A stretch of DNA of 64,000 bases from Nannocystis sp. (GCF_016714285.1 NZ_JADJNN010000022.1:87789-151788), one strand, 5' to 3'. Numbered from the stretch's first letter, positions 17,369 through 26,358 are shown. Translations and numbers: made by a program. Notes: a model not told the origin generated them from the sequence alone.

Positions 17369-18619
17369 ATGTCCAGCTCCGGGACGGTGTCTTGGCGCGA
17401 GGTGCTGCGGGGCAACGTGGTGGCGGTCGGGGTTGTCAGCCTCCTGACCGACCTGGCGAGCGAGATGATGAATCCCCTGTTGCCGCTGTTCGTGGCCGGC
17501 GTGGTGCCGGCCTCGGCGGCGCCGATCGTGCTGGGGGCGATGGAGGGCGTGGCGGAGGCGACGGCGAGTCTGCTCAAGCTGGTGTCGGGGCGGCTCAGCG
17601 ACCGGCTCGGGCGGCGCAAGGGGCTGGTGCTGATCGGCTACGGGCTGTCGACGCTGGCGCGCCCGCTGATGGCGCTGGTGGCCACGGGGGCGCAGGTGAT
17701 CGCGGTGAAGTTCCTCGACCGGATCGGCAAGGGGCTGCGGACCAGCCCGCGTGACGCGCTGCTGGCCGAGGCTGCGCACCCGTCGCGGCGGGCGCTCGCG
17801 TTCAGCTTCCATCGGGCGATGGACCACACGGGGGCCGTGCTCGGGCCGGTGCTCGCGGCTGGCCTGTTGTATGCGCAGCTCGGCTACGGCTTCTGGCGGG
17901 GCGCGGCCGGCACACCGACGGCGGACGAGATGGCGGCGCTGCGGCTGGTGTTCGCGGTGGCGCTGGTGCCGGGGCTGGTCGCGGTCGCGGTCGTGGTGCT
18001 GGGGGTGCGGGAGTCAGCGGCGGCGGCTCCGGGGAAGGCAGAGCTCCGCCCGGGCGCGGTGCCGCGGTTGCCGCGACGATTCTATGGATTCGTCGGGGTG
18101 GCGACATTGTTCACGCTCGGGAACAGCAGCGATCTATTCCTGTTGTTATATGCGCACGAGAAATTCGGCCTCGGGATGGCCGGGTTGCTCGCCCTGTGGA
18201 TCGCGCTGCACCTCGCCAAGGTGGCGGGCTCGCTGCCCGGCGGGCTGCTGGCGGACCGGGTCGGGCGGCGTCCGGCGATCCTCGCCGGCTGGCTGCTCTA
18301 CGCGCTCTGTTACCTCGGCTTCGGGGCAGCGGCGGCGCTGTGGCAGCTCGTCGTGCTGCTGATCGCGTATGGGATCTACTATGGATTGACCGAGGGGGCG
18401 CTCAAGGCGATGGTCGCCGACTATACGGTGCCGGCGCAGCGCGCCACCGCGTTCGGGGTGTTTCACGGCGCGATCGGGCTGGCGGCCTTGCCGGCGAGCC
18501 TGGTCTTCGGGGTCGCGTGGGCGCAGCTCGGGCCGCAGGCGGCGTTCGCGATCGGGGCGGGGTTGGCGGTGCTGGCGACGCTCGGGTTGCTGCTGCTGAG
18601 GCCGGAGCGACGCGGATAG
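17369..18619 (+). CDS. Major facilitator superfamily transporter
   Basis: 416 residues with twelve hydrophobic segments. The MFS loop 2-3 signature appears as SGRLSDRLGRRKGLVLIGYG, and loop 8-9 has a second copy (GGLLADRVGRRPAILAGW). The cytoplasmic loop after helix 4 has DRIGKGLRTSPRDALLA, and helix 5 is preceded by SFHRAMDHTGAVLGP, features shared with a subgroup of bacterial MFS exporters. Substrate cannot be read from sequence. The neighbours are convergent (RNase D ends 4 bases away) and divergent (barrel gene), so it is a single-gene unit. Confidence 0.9.
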   Translation: MSSSGTVSWREVLRGNVVAVGVVSLLTDLASEMMNPLLPLFVAGVVPASAAPIVLGAMEGVAEATASLLKLVSGRLSDRLGRRKGLVLIGYGLSTLARPLMALVATGAQVIAVKFLDRIGKGLRTSPRDALLAEAAHPSRRALAFSFHRAMDHTGAVLGPVLAAGLLYAQLGYGFWRGAAGTPTADEMAALRLVFAVALVPGLVAVAVVVLGVRESAAAAPGKAELRPGAVPRLPRRFYGFVGVATLFTLGNSSDLFLLLYAHEKFGLGMAGLLALWIALHLAKVAGSLPGGLLADRVGRRPAILAGWLLYALCYLGFGAAAALWQLVVLLIAYGIYYGLTEGALKAMVADYTVPAQRATAFGVFHGAIGLAALPASLVFGVAWAQLGPQAAFAIGAGLAVLATLGLLLLRPERRG

Positions 18620-18623
18620 GCGT

Positions 18624-19673
18624 TCAGGGCGCGAGCAGCTCGGACTGCCAGGGCATCATCGCCGCGGCGGCGCGCTGCCAGTCCTCGGCGAGCGCGGCGA
18701 TCTCGGACTTGGTGGCGATCAGCGAGGCGTCGATCGCCAGGTCGGCGGCGCGCTGGTCGCGACGGGCCCGCACGGCCTCCATGCGCAGCTGGAGCTCGCG
18801 GGCGATGCGTGGCGGGCGGGGCGACGATTCGCGGACGGGCAGCGCCTCGTCTGGCAGTGCGAGGGCCCGGGCCAGCGCCTCCTCGAGCCCGCGACGGTCG
18901 CGTGGTTTGACGACCGCGGGCAGGGTCAGGTCGCCGCGGGCGGCCCGGGCGGCGATCTCGAGCAGGACCTCGTGGCTCTGCACGAAGTAGGGCGGGCGGT
19001 CCCGCTCGAGCGCCTGGGCCTCGCGCCAGCGCCACAGCTCGCGCAGCGCCGCCAGGCCGCGGGGGTCGAGCTGGGCGCTGCCCTTGAGTCGCCAGGCCTC
19101 GGGGTTGGCGGCGGAGGGGACGGAGCAGGTCTTGACCAGGCGGGCGCAGGCTTCGCGATGCCACGATTGCCGGCCGAGCGCGTGCAGCTGGGCGTCGAGC
19201 TGGTCGCGCAGGGGGCTCAGGTAGCGGGTGTCATCGACGGCATATGTGAGCATCTGCGGGCTGAGGGGGCGTCGGGCCCAGTCGGCGCGCTGGGAGCCTT
19301 TTTGGAGTTCGACGCCGAGGAGCTCGCGGACCAGGTCACGCAGTCCGTGGCGCGGGCGACCGAGCAGCTGGGCCGCGATCGCGGTGTCGAAGATCTGCGA
19401 GGCGACGAAGCCGCGGGTGCGGCGGAGCAGGCGGAGGTCGAAGTCGGCGCCGTGGAGGATCAGCTCGCGGGCAGAGAGGTGGGCGAGGAGGGGGGCGAGC
19501 GAGGCGGGTGACAGGGGATCGACGAGCACATCGCCGCCGCTGTGGCTGATCTGGATCAGGCACAGCTTCTCGGGGTACGCGTGCAGGCTGTCGGCCTCGG
19601 TGTCGAGGGCGAGCCAGGGGGAGCGCTGCAGCGTTGCGACGAGCGCAGCGATCTCGGCGTCATCGACGATCAT
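18624..19673 (-). CDS. rnd: Ribonuclease D-like 3'-5' exonuclease with HRDC region
   Basis: 349 residues. The DEDDy catalytic motifs are visible: LALDTEADS (motif I), HGADFDLRLL (motif II) and LTYAVDDTRYL (motif III, Y and D). The family's KGSQRADWARRPLS follows motif II. The C-terminal half has the helical HRDC-type region (ALRELWRWREAQALERDRPP). RNase D trims tRNA 3' ends and other structured RNAs. TATCGT lies 8 bases before ATG 19673. It lies 50 bases downstream of the thioredoxin gene on the same strand, possibly in one operon but with its own candidate promoter. Confidence 0.92.
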   Translation of the reverse strand: MIVDDAEIAALVATLQRSPWLALDTEADSLHAYPEKLCLIQISHSGGDVLVDPLSPASLAPLLAHLSARELILHGADFDLRLLRRTRGFVASQIFDTAIAAQLLGRPRHGLRDLVRELLGVELQKGSQRADWARRPLSPQMLTYAVDDTRYLSPLRDQLDAQLHALGRQSWHREACARLVKTCSVPSAANPEAWRLKGSAQLDPRGLAALRELWRWREAQALERDRPPYFVQSHEVLLEIAARAARGDLTLPAVVKPRDRRGLEEALARALALPDEALPVRESSPRPPRIARELQLRMEAVRARRDQRAADLAIDASLIATKSEIAALAEDWQRAAAAMMPWQSELLAP

Positions 19674-19723
19674 GCGGGCGGACGATAGCACGATCGGCTC
19701 GTGCTCCTCCGCGTCGCGGCGAA

Positions 19724-20131
19724 TCAGTGGTCGTGGTCGTGGTCGTGATCGCAGCGGCCCTCGGCGTGGGCTTGCTCGTGCTCGGCGATCTGCTTGCGGA
19801 CCTCGTCCATGTCGAGGGCCTGGACCTTGCCGACGATCTCGTCGAGGGCGCTCGCTGGCAGGGCGCCGGCCTGGCGAAACAGCAGGACGCCCTGGCGAAA
19901 CACCATGACCGTGGGGATCGAGCGGATGTCGAAGGCCTGGGCGACCTCCGGCTGGGCCTCGGTGTCGAGCTTGCCCCACACGGCGGCGGGGTGGCGCTCC
20001 GAGGCGGCCTCGTAGGTCGGCGCGAAGGACCGGCAGGGGCCGCACCAGGCGGCCCAGCAGTCGAGCACGACCATATCGTTGCTGCCGAGGATGGTCTCGA
20101 CGTTGTCCTGGGTGATCTCGGTCGTGCTCAT
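19724..20131 (-). CDS. trxA: Thioredoxin with His/Asp-rich C-terminal tail
   Basis: 135 residues. The active site is WAAWCGPC and the cis-proline lies in IRSIPTVMVF, both canonical for thioredoxin. Beyond the usual end, the protein has about 25 extra residues (MDEVRKQIAEHEQAHAEG) finishing in CDHDHDHDH, which could bind zinc, nickel or copper. It should act in the cytoplasm as a disulfide reductase. GGAGGAC lies 5 bases before ATG 20131. The LysR gene lies 42 bases upstream on the same strand. The metal-binding idea for the tail is inference. Confidence 0.92.
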   Translation of the reverse strand: MSTTEITQDNVETILGSNDMVVLDCWAAWCGPCRSFAPTYEAASERHPAAVWGKLDTEAQPEVAQAFDIRSIPTVMVFRQGVLLFRQAGALPASALDEIVGKVQALDMDEVRKQIAEHEQAHAEGRCDHDHDHDH

Positions 20132-20173
20132 GTTGTCCTCCGGGGCCCTGCATACACTGGATCGGGGCGCGGG

Positions 20174-21040
20174 TCAGCTGCTTCGGGCCTGGCGCTGGGC
20201 CAGGTGGCGGGTGAGGTGGGCCTCGAGGGCCGCGACCTCGCGCGGCTGGGGGGCGCCGCGGCGGCGCACGAGGTAGATCCGCTGCTGCGGCAGGTCGACG
20301 ATCGGCACTGCTGTCATGCCGCGCGGGGTCGGCACGTAGGCGTTGACGACGGTGAGGCCGAGGCCCAGCGCGGCGTAGTGGGTCATCAGCTCCCAGCCCT
20401 CGACCTCGACCGCGACCTGCAGCTCGCCGCCGAGGGCCGCGGCGAGGGCGGCCCGGTGGCTGCGTTCTGGCGGCGGCAGGATCAGCGGTCGACCGGCGAG
20501 GGCCTGGACGCGGATCTGCTTGCGGCGCGCGAGCGGGTCGTCGTCCGGGACCACGGCGACCTGACCGACGCTGAGCACCAGGGTGGCGTCGAGCTCCGGG
20601 TCGGCCTCGAGCAGCGAGGTCAGCCCGAGGTGGGCCCGGCCGCTGCGGACCGCCGCGACTGTGGCGACGCGGTCCTCCGTGCGCAGCGCCAGCCGGCCTC
20701 GCCAGCCGCGCAGCGCCTGGGCCAGGAGGTACAGCTGCAGCGCCCGGCCGGCGCTCAGGACGGGCGTCGGCGCCGCGCCGCCGTCGCCCGCGACGAAGCG
20801 GTCGAGGGTGGCGAGCAGCTCGCGCGCGAGCTGCTCGACCGCCTCACCGCGGGGGGTCAGCTGGAGCTTGCGGCCCTCGAAGCGGTAGAGCGGGCCGGCC
20901 CAGGCGGACAGCTGCTTGACCTGGGTGTGCAGGGCCGGCTGGGACAGGTGCAGGCGGGCGGCGGCGGCCGTGAAGCCGCCGGTCTCGATGACGGCCAGGA
21001 AGGCGCGGAGCCAGTCGAGGCGGAGCTCCGATGAATCCAT
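20174..21040 (-). CDS. LysR-family transcriptional regulator
   Basis: 288 residues. The N-terminal winged helix-turn-helix is clear: LDWLRAFLAVIETGGFTAAA, then RLHLSQPALHTQVKQLSAW. The effector domain follows (about 90-288) with a proline-rich specificity loop at AGRPLILPPPERSHR. It is divergent from the small gene at 21126, with an AT-rich 85-base gap between them that is the natural operator site. It may also lead an operon with the thioredoxin gene. The effector is unknown. Confidence 0.9.
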   Translation of the reverse strand: MDSSELRLDWLRAFLAVIETGGFTAAAARLHLSQPALHTQVKQLSAWAGPLYRFEGRKLQLTPRGEAVEQLARELLATLDRFVAGDGGAAPTPVLSAGRALQLYLLAQALRGWRGRLALRTEDRVATVAAVRSGRAHLGLTSLLEADPELDATLVLSVGQVAVVPDDDPLARRKQIRVQALAGRPLILPPPERSHRAALAAALGGELQVAVEVEGWELMTHYAALGLGLTVVNAYVPTPRGMTAVPIVDLPQQRIYLVRRRGAPQPREVAALEAHLTRHLAQRQARSS

Positions 21041-21125
21041 TTTTTGAATCTACCATCCAAAAGTAATCGTGTCCATGAATAGTCAGGCGGTGCACATTCG
21101 CGGCGAAAGAAACGAGGAGAGAGTC

Positions 21126-21605
21126 ATGCATCGGATTGGAATTGACATTGGGCGGGTCATCATTGGGCCGGTCCTGAACGGGCGCGAGGACACCAGCTTC
21201 CTCGGGAAGCGGCTGGAGGACGCGCTGCACACCCCGCCGGCGCCGGGGGCGATCGAGGGGGTGGCGGAGCTGGTCGAGCGCAGCCAGGGGCAGGCGTGGC
21301 TGGTATCGAAGTGCGGGCCGGGCGTGCAGGCCAAGACGCGGGCCTGGCTCGACCACCAGCGCTTCTGGACGCGCACCGGGATGGACCGGAGCCACCTGCG
21401 CTTCTGCCTGCGTCGCCCGGACAAGGCCCTGCACGCGCGCCAGCTCCGGCTGACGGCGATGATCGACGACCGCGTCGATGTGCTCGTGCACCTCGAGGGG
21501 ATCGTCGCGCAGCGCCTGCTGTTCGGCGAGCAGGACCGGCCGGCGCCGGCGTGGGCGATCGAGGTTGCAGACTGGGCGGCGGTGCGGGCCTGGGCGGCGG
21601 CGTGA
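21126..21605 (+). CDS. HAD-like protein of unknown substrate
   Basis: 159 residues from ATG 21126, with GAGGAGAG just upstream as ribosome binding site. The start RIGIDIGRVIIGP resembles the first strand and motif I of HAD or nucleotidase-like folds, but has D-x-G where HAD hydrolases have D-x-D. Later parts (LVSKCGPGVQ, RFCLRRPDKALHARQL and DDRVDVLVHLEGIVAQRLLF) fit the later core strands of such a fold. The changed motif I makes catalysis doubtful. It is divergent from the LysR gene and may be its target. Confidence 0.55.
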   Translation: MHRIGIDIGRVIIGPVLNGREDTSFLGKRLEDALHTPPAPGAIEGVAELVERSQGQAWLVSKCGPGVQAKTRAWLDHQRFWTRTGMDRSHLRFCLRRPDKALHARQLRLTAMIDDRVDVLVHLEGIVAQRLLFGEQDRPAPAWAIEVADWAAVRAWAAA

Positions 21606-21652
21606 GGGTCACGCGGCGGAGGTCGGGCCCGTTGGTGAATGGGCGGGCAGCC

Positions 21653-22708
21653 TCACGCCGCCGCGGACCACAGCTGCTGGCCGAGCGCGGCGGACAGGCG
21701 CGCCGCCTCGCGGGCCGCGGGGAGCCCGAGCGCGAGCAGCTCGGGCGCATCCGCGGCGGCGCCGAGCCGGGCGATCAGCGCGCGGGCGGCCGAGCGCCGG
21801 GCCGCGGTGAGCGTGGCCTGGGCCGCCGCGTCGAGCTGCTCGCGGAGCCAGGCGTCGATCGCCCACGCGAGCTCGGCGTGGCGCGCCTCGTCGTCGGCGA
21901 TGCCGGCGAACACGGCACGCACGGCCGGGTCGCTGGCGTGGCGCGCCTGATGGGCGGCCGACAGCGCGGCCCAGGTCTCGTGGACGCAGCCCTCGACCGC
22001 GTTCTCGAGCGCGATCGCCAGCAGGTCCCGGGGCGGCAGGGTGACGCACGCGGGCGGCGTCGGCTCGGCCCCCGCGCTGCGGGCCAGGGTCGACACGAGC
22101 TCGGCGTGGCGGGTCTCGTCGTGGGTCGCCGAGTCGATGCGCGCGAGCAGCTTCGCCGGCGCGCCGAGGGCCGCGAGCTCGCGGCCCAGCGCCGCGAAGG
22201 CGTGCACGGACGCGGCCTCGTCGTGGGCGCAGCGGGCCAGCCAGACCGCGGCGGGGTCCGGCCCTGCGGCGGGCTGTGGCGGGCGGACGCACGCGTGGCC
22301 GCGGCCGCCGATGCACGCCTGGCTGAGGTTGCAGGTGACGACCACCTTGTCGGCCAGCTCCTCGACGGAGCAGGACGTCAGATTGGCGCCGGGGAAACTC
22401 TGCATGCACACGGCGGCACAGACCTCGTCGGGGGTGAGGCTCTCGCCGGTCGTGCCGCCGGAGCTCCCGGAGCTGGTGGCCTCGCCGCCGCTCGTGCCCA
22501 TCGCGTCGCCGGTCGAGCCGCCGGCGCTGGTGGTCGGGGCGCCGGGCATCATGCCCTGTTGCCATTGCACATACTCGTCCGGCGTCAGGTCGACCGTCTC
22601 GGTGGAGTCGAAGGTGTCGCTGTCGCAGCCGGGGAACAGCGGGCAGGCGGAGAGCAGCGAGGCGAACAGGACGGACAGTGGGATCGCCAGGAGGGTATGG
22701 GTGTGCAT
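21653..22708 (-). CDS. Lipoprotein with ferritin-like di-iron domain
   Basis: 351 residues. The signal ends in SLLSACP (lipobox S-A-C) with further cysteines, then a Gly/Ser/Thr linker of about 70 residues. A small cysteine-rich segment (VCAAVCMQSF, SCSVEEL, CNLSQACIG) precedes the ferritin-like helical bundle. Four helices carry the di-iron signatures: HDEAASVHAF, HDETRHAEL, ENAVEGCVHETW and DDEARHAELAW. Ferritin-like domains normally work inside the cell as oxidases or iron stores; here the domain is exported and lipid-anchored. The exact reaction is unknown. Confidence 0.82.
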   Translation of the reverse strand: MHTHTLLAIPLSVLFASLLSACPLFPGCDSDTFDSTETVDLTPDEYVQWQQGMMPGAPTTSAGGSTGDAMGTSGGEATSSGSSGGTTGESLTPDEVCAAVCMQSFPGANLTSCSVEELADKVVVTCNLSQACIGGRGHACVRPPQPAAGPDPAAVWLARCAHDEAASVHAFAALGRELAALGAPAKLLARIDSATHDETRHAELVSTLARSAGAEPTPPACVTLPPRDLLAIALENAVEGCVHETWAALSAAHQARHASDPAVRAVFAGIADDEARHAELAWAIDAWLREQLDAAAQATLTAARRSAARALIARLGAAADAPELLALGLPAAREAARLSAALGQQLWSAAA

Positions 22709-22960
22709 GAGGGTCTCGCGTTCGACCGCCAGGGTACCTGCTCGCGGGGCGGGCGTGGAGAGCTCTGGCGCCGGGGAGCAGCGGTCGCGTGATTTCGCGC
22801 TGGCGCCTGGTGCGGGCCCGCAGGCCCGGGTGCGCATGGCGAACTCGATGTCGCAGTTGGGGAGGATTTTCCGGGCGCGGGTAGCCTGTCCTTCGGGACA
22901 TGTGAAATGGCTCGCCGGGTCGCGCTTGTCTCGCGGCGGATCGGCGGTGTAGGGTGGCGC

Positions 22961-23791
22961 ATGCGCGTGACATCGTCCCTGGTCCTCGCGCTCGTCAGTG
23001 GGCTCGCGGCCGCCTGCTTCGTGGACCCCGGGAGCGGCAGCGGAGGCGCCACGGGCGACGCGACCGGCGGCACCGGAACGACGTCGCCGACTAGCGACGC
23101 CGACGCGAGCAGCGGCGGCACCACGGGGATGACGGTGACGACGACCGTCGATCCGGTGACCAGCTCGGATGGGTCCACGGGGGGGTGCGAGGGCATGTGC
23201 TGCGGGGATGGCACGGTCGATGTGAACGAGCAGTGCGACGACGGCAACAAGGTCGACGACGACTTCTGCGCCGCGTCGTGCGTGCGCGTCGCGTATCGCG
23301 TGTTCGTGACGAAGCAGGGGTCGGTCCTGAGCGGCGGCTTGACCGAGGCCGATGAGGTCTGTCACGCGGCCGCGGCCGCGGCGGGGCTGCCGGGCGTGTA
23401 CCGGGCCTGGCTCAGTACATCGACGGTCAGCGCGAAGGATCGCGTGACCCACAAGCAGGCGCTGCCGATCCGCCGCCTCGACAACCAGACCGTGGTCATG
23501 AGCGCGGCGGATCTGGTGAGCGGGAGCCTGCTCGCGCCGATCGCCGTCAGCGAGGCCGGCGAGCTGCTCCCCTTGATGCCGGCGTGCACCGAGGAGTCGG
23601 CGGTTTGGACCGGCACGCTGGCCAACGGGGAGCCGAACGCCGACACCAATTGCGGGGACTGGACCACCACGATGGGCGGTGGGGGTGCGGCGGGCTTCCT
23701 GGCGAACGCCGACGCGAGCTGGACCGACGCGGGGTGTGCCGTGGCCTGTGGGGCCAGTCTCCACCTCTACTGCTTCGAGGTCGACCCCTGA
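22961..23791 (+). CDS. Surface lipoprotein with CxDDGN repeat and DUF1554-like domain
   Basis: 276 residues. Lipoprotein signal (LVSGLAAACFVD, cysteine at about 19), then a Gly/Thr/Ser linker. One DUF4215-type repeat is present (CCGDGTVDVNEQCDDGN). The C-terminal domain has YRVFVTKQGSVLSGGLTEAD, RAWLSTSTVSAKDR, VWTGTLANGEPN and LHLYCFEV, the pattern of DUF1554 (endostatin/collagen NC-like C-type-lectin-related fold). Such proteins are exposed and probably bind surface ligands. TAGGGT lies 5 bases before ATG 22961. Confidence 0.82.
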   Translation: MRVTSSLVLALVSGLAAACFVDPGSGSGGATGDATGGTGTTSPTSDADASSGGTTGMTVTTTVDPVTSSDGSTGGCEGMCCGDGTVDVNEQCDDGNKVDDDFCAASCVRVAYRVFVTKQGSVLSGGLTEADEVCHAAAAAAGLPGVYRAWLSTSTVSAKDRVTHKQALPIRRLDNQTVVMSAADLVSGSLLAPIAVSEAGELLPLMPACTEESAVWTGTLANGEPNADTNCGDWTTTMGGGGAAGFLANADASWTDAGCAVACGASLHLYCFEVDP

Positions 23792-23895
23792 GGCGCTCGG
23801 TGGTCGCGATCTGCCGGGACGTCGGCCCGGACAATCATCGAACATCCATCTGGCCTCCAAAACGTCGGATCTTGCGGTATCTTCCAATCGCCAAT

Positions 23896-24539
23896 ATGCG
23901 CATATTTTTTCCGATCACCCTCGCGGCCCTGGGCGCCTGCGGCCCGATCGCGGCCCCACCCGAGGACGTGACCACCTCCGACGCGAGCACCAGCACCGGC
24001 GTCGCGGTGACCGCACCGACGACCACCACCTCGACCAGCGACGTCAGCACAACGAGCACCAGCACTGGCGCCAGTGCCAGCACCGGAACGACGGTCGACT
24101 CCTCCTTCATCCCCATCCCCATCCCCGACGTCGGCAACGGGAGCCCGCGGGCTTCTCCTGCGCCATCGGGGGTGAGAGCATCCTCACCCTTTGTTTCCCC
24201 GAATGCGATCCGCTGCTCGGGGATTGTTTCCCCGAGGACGAACTATGCATCCCGAGTGGCGAGGGCTTCAATTGTGTGCCCGACGCCTCGGGCGACGGGG
24301 GCCAATTCAACGATGCCTGCGAGACCCCCGACGCTTGCGACCCCGGCCTCCTTTGTTTTGACCCCGTGGCCACCGCGAGCGCCTGCGACCTCAACGCAAA
24401 TGGCTGCTGCACGCCCTTCTGCCAGCTCCCGGATGGCCCCTGCCCGAACCCCGACCAGCAGTGCCTGCCGTGGTTTGACCCGATGATGCCCGTCCTGCCC
24501 GGCTACGAGGACCTCGGCTTCTGCGCGATCGCCCCATGA
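23896..24539 (+). pseudogene. Cysteine-rich lipoprotein with a single-base frameshift
   Basis: The first part reads MRIFFPITLAALGACG, a clear lipoprotein signal, followed by a Thr/Ser linker ending in PIPDVGNGS. Near 24144-24150 the reading moves by one base: the next frame carries GFSCAIGGESILTLCF and then a long cysteine-rich domain (CDPLLGDCF, CETPDACDPGLLC, NGCCTPFCQLPDGPCP) to a stop at 24537-24539. A missing C in the run GAGCCCGC would join them. Either the gene is freshly broken or the base was lost in sequencing. The domain resembles cysteine-rich surface lipoproteins common in this group. TATCTT lies 12 bases before the ATG. Confidence 0.75.
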
Positions 24540-24588
24540 GCGGTCCAATCCCTTGTTGGCCGGACGGCGAAACGACTAGAGTGTCGGT

Positions 24589-25461
24589 ATGTCCTTTCCT
24601 GGCGGGCCGGGTACGGTGCTGTCACGGGCTCCCGGGAGGAGCCCGATCTGGATGCTGTCGACCGCGCGAGGGCCTGCTGCCCTGGCGATCGATCACGACT
24701 GCTTGCTCGACCGCGACGACGTCCTGCTGGAGGACAACTTCTTCCCGGAGGCCCCCGAGCACACCTCGCGTGTCGTGAAGTTCCTGCGCGAGCACCAGCA
24801 CGAGGCCTTGCCGCGGTATGTTGACGACTGGATCGCCCGCGACCGGACGATCCACCAGTACTCGGCGAAGAGCGGCTTGGACGGGCCGATCCATCACCTC
24901 CTGTGTGAGCGCAGCGCGGGCATCTCGGGCCTTCGCTATCTCCAGGGCCATCGCATGCGCGGCGCAGGTCTCCCGCCGGCGCTGGCGCTCCGCATCGTCG
25001 AGCGCCTCGCGGATGTCTGTCGGCTCGCACACGCCGCGGGCGTGGTCCACGGGGGCATGATGCTGGACCACGGCGTGCGGGTCGGCGCCAACGGTCGACC
25101 GGTGCTTGAGCACTGGACGAATGGCCGACGCGGGCTCGGCAACGTGGGCTGCGACCGCGAGGGCCTGTGGTACGGCGTCCGCGACCTGCTCGGCGGGGAG
25201 GTGCCGAGCCCGCTGCCGGTCGGCGATGTGTTCGCGCTCGGCTCCATGCTGGCGCTGCTCGTGACGGGCGAGCCGGCGTATGTGCGTGGGCCCAGGCGCC
25301 ACGAGTATCGCCCGCCGTCGGCGTGCGGGCCGGCGTTCGCCTGGCTCGACGAGGTGGTCGGCCTCGCCTGCGACCCGTCGCTGGGCTTCCCGCTGACCGC
25401 GACCACGCTGGCGGCGCGGCTCGTCGGGCTGCTGGCGGCGCGGCGTCCGGCGCCGGAGTGA
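24589..25461 (+). CDS. Pseudokinase-like protein
   Basis: 290 residues that keep the C-lobe outline of a Ser/Thr kinase but none of its catalytic residues. The N-lobe glycine loop and lysine are absent. The catalytic loop reads GVVHGGMMLDHGVRV, where HRD-x-K-x-x-N would be expected. The metal loop reads RPVLEHW instead of xVLDFG. The helix-F region GDVFALGSMLALLVTGEPAY is well kept. It is probably a binding or scaffold domain. TAGAGT lies 6 bases before ATG 24589. The next gene starts at the base after its stop codon, so the two must be cotranscribed and may act as a unit. Confidence 0.7.
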   Translation: MSFPGGPGTVLSRAPGRSPIWMLSTARGPAALAIDHDCLLDRDDVLLEDNFFPEAPEHTSRVVKFLREHQHEALPRYVDDWIARDRTIHQYSAKSGLDGPIHHLLCERSAGISGLRYLQGHRMRGAGLPPALALRIVERLADVCRLAHAAGVVHGGMMLDHGVRVGANGRPVLEHWTNGRRGLGNVGCDREGLWYGVRDLLGGEVPSPLPVGDVFALGSMLALLVTGEPAYVRGPRRHEYRPPSACGPAFAWLDEVVGLACDPSLGFPLTATTLAARLVGLLAARRPAPE

Positions 25462-26358
25462 GTGCAGGCGGGGCTGGAGCGCGGCGATTTTGCTGCGCTC
25501 GCCGAACATGTCGCTTGCGCCCCAGGGCCCGGCGTGGGCGAGCTGGCGTCCGCGGTGTGCAGCGCGGTGCGGCGGCACGTGCTGGGCGCGCTCGCGGGGG
25601 AGCGCGCAGTGCCGATATTCTCCGAGCTGCTGCTCGCGGTCTGCCCGGAGGCGCTGGCGATCGTGCGTGCATATGCGTCGACGCCTGGGGGGTCATCGTG
25701 GGGCCGGCATATGGCGCTTCGCCTGCTTGCGAGCGTCGGCGATCGGGACACGCTCGCGCTTGCCTTCGCGGCCCGACTGGGCGAGTGGCCCGCGCCGCTC
25801 GGCTGGTCGCTGCGACCCGAGCTCGTGGATGTCCACGGTGCGCCGTGCCCTCACCCGTGGCGCTCGCTGGTCGGCGAGCCGTCCATCGACGAGCGGGAGG
25901 GACTGCGGCGAATGTGCCCGCAATGCGGGCCGCTGCGCTCGGCCAGCGCCTACTGGAACGAGCAGATCGCCACATCCGCCGCGCGGGACTTCTCGGCGGT
26001 CCTGAAGCTCGTGGTGATCACGGCCGCCGGCACCGTCGTGCGTGAGCTGTGGCCCGGCGGCCCGGGCGGACTCGGTGCGGACGCGAGCGATATGCTGGCG
26101 ATCGCGGGCCTCGATCCGGCCGCTCACGCGGGGATCTCCGCGGTCGACGGGTTTTCTGTGGTGTTCACATATGGCCTATTCGGCGTGCCGTTTGCCGACG
26201 GCAGCGAGCTTCGTGCGGACTTGCTCGACACCCGCGACGTCGGTAGTTCGGTCGTGGTCGGCCCGCTGCGCTTCGAGGCGAGCGCGCCCGGTGAGGTCAC
26301 CGTGCGTGCGCCGGCGGGGCTGCCCCTGGTCGTTGCGCAGTCGAGGGGGCACGGTTGA
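25462..26358 (+). CDS. Unknown protein coupled to the pseudokinase
   Basis: 298 residues from a GTG that directly follows the TGA of the pseudokinase gene, so translation is probably coupled. I do not recognise it. The first 130 residues are helical and Ala/Leu-rich (ERGDFAALAEHVACAPG). The middle has a cysteine pair (RMCPQCGPLRSAS) next to WNEQIATSAARDFSAVLKLV, and the C-terminal part is beta-rich (GFSVVFTYGLFGVPFADG). No signal peptide is seen, so it should be cytoplasmic like its neighbour. Confidence 0.6.
   Translation: MQAGLERGDFAALAEHVACAPGPGVGELASAVCSAVRRHVLGALAGERAVPIFSELLLAVCPEALAIVRAYASTPGGSSWGRHMALRLLASVGDRDTLALAFAARLGEWPAPLGWSLRPELVDVHGAPCPHPWRSLVGEPSIDEREGLRRMCPQCGPLRSASAYWNEQIATSAARDFSAVLKLVVITAAGTVVRELWPGGPGGLGADASDMLAIAGLDPAAHAGISAVDGFSVVFTYGLFGVPFADGSELRADLLDTRDVGSSVVVGPLRFEASAPGEVTVRAPAGLPLVVAQSRGHG

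Noticed and set aside
18624..20153. RNase D and thioredoxin read as one 509-codon protein
   Set aside because: The upstream part of that frame is the thioredoxin gene read in the wrong frame; RNase D starts at 19673.
21041..21125. A defined LysR operator in the divergent gap
   Set aside because: The gap is AT-rich and well placed, but I could not find a clear dyad with T-N11-A spacing.
21296..22792. Plus-strand open frame of 498 codons
   Set aside because: It is the shadow of the ferritin-like lipoprotein gene.
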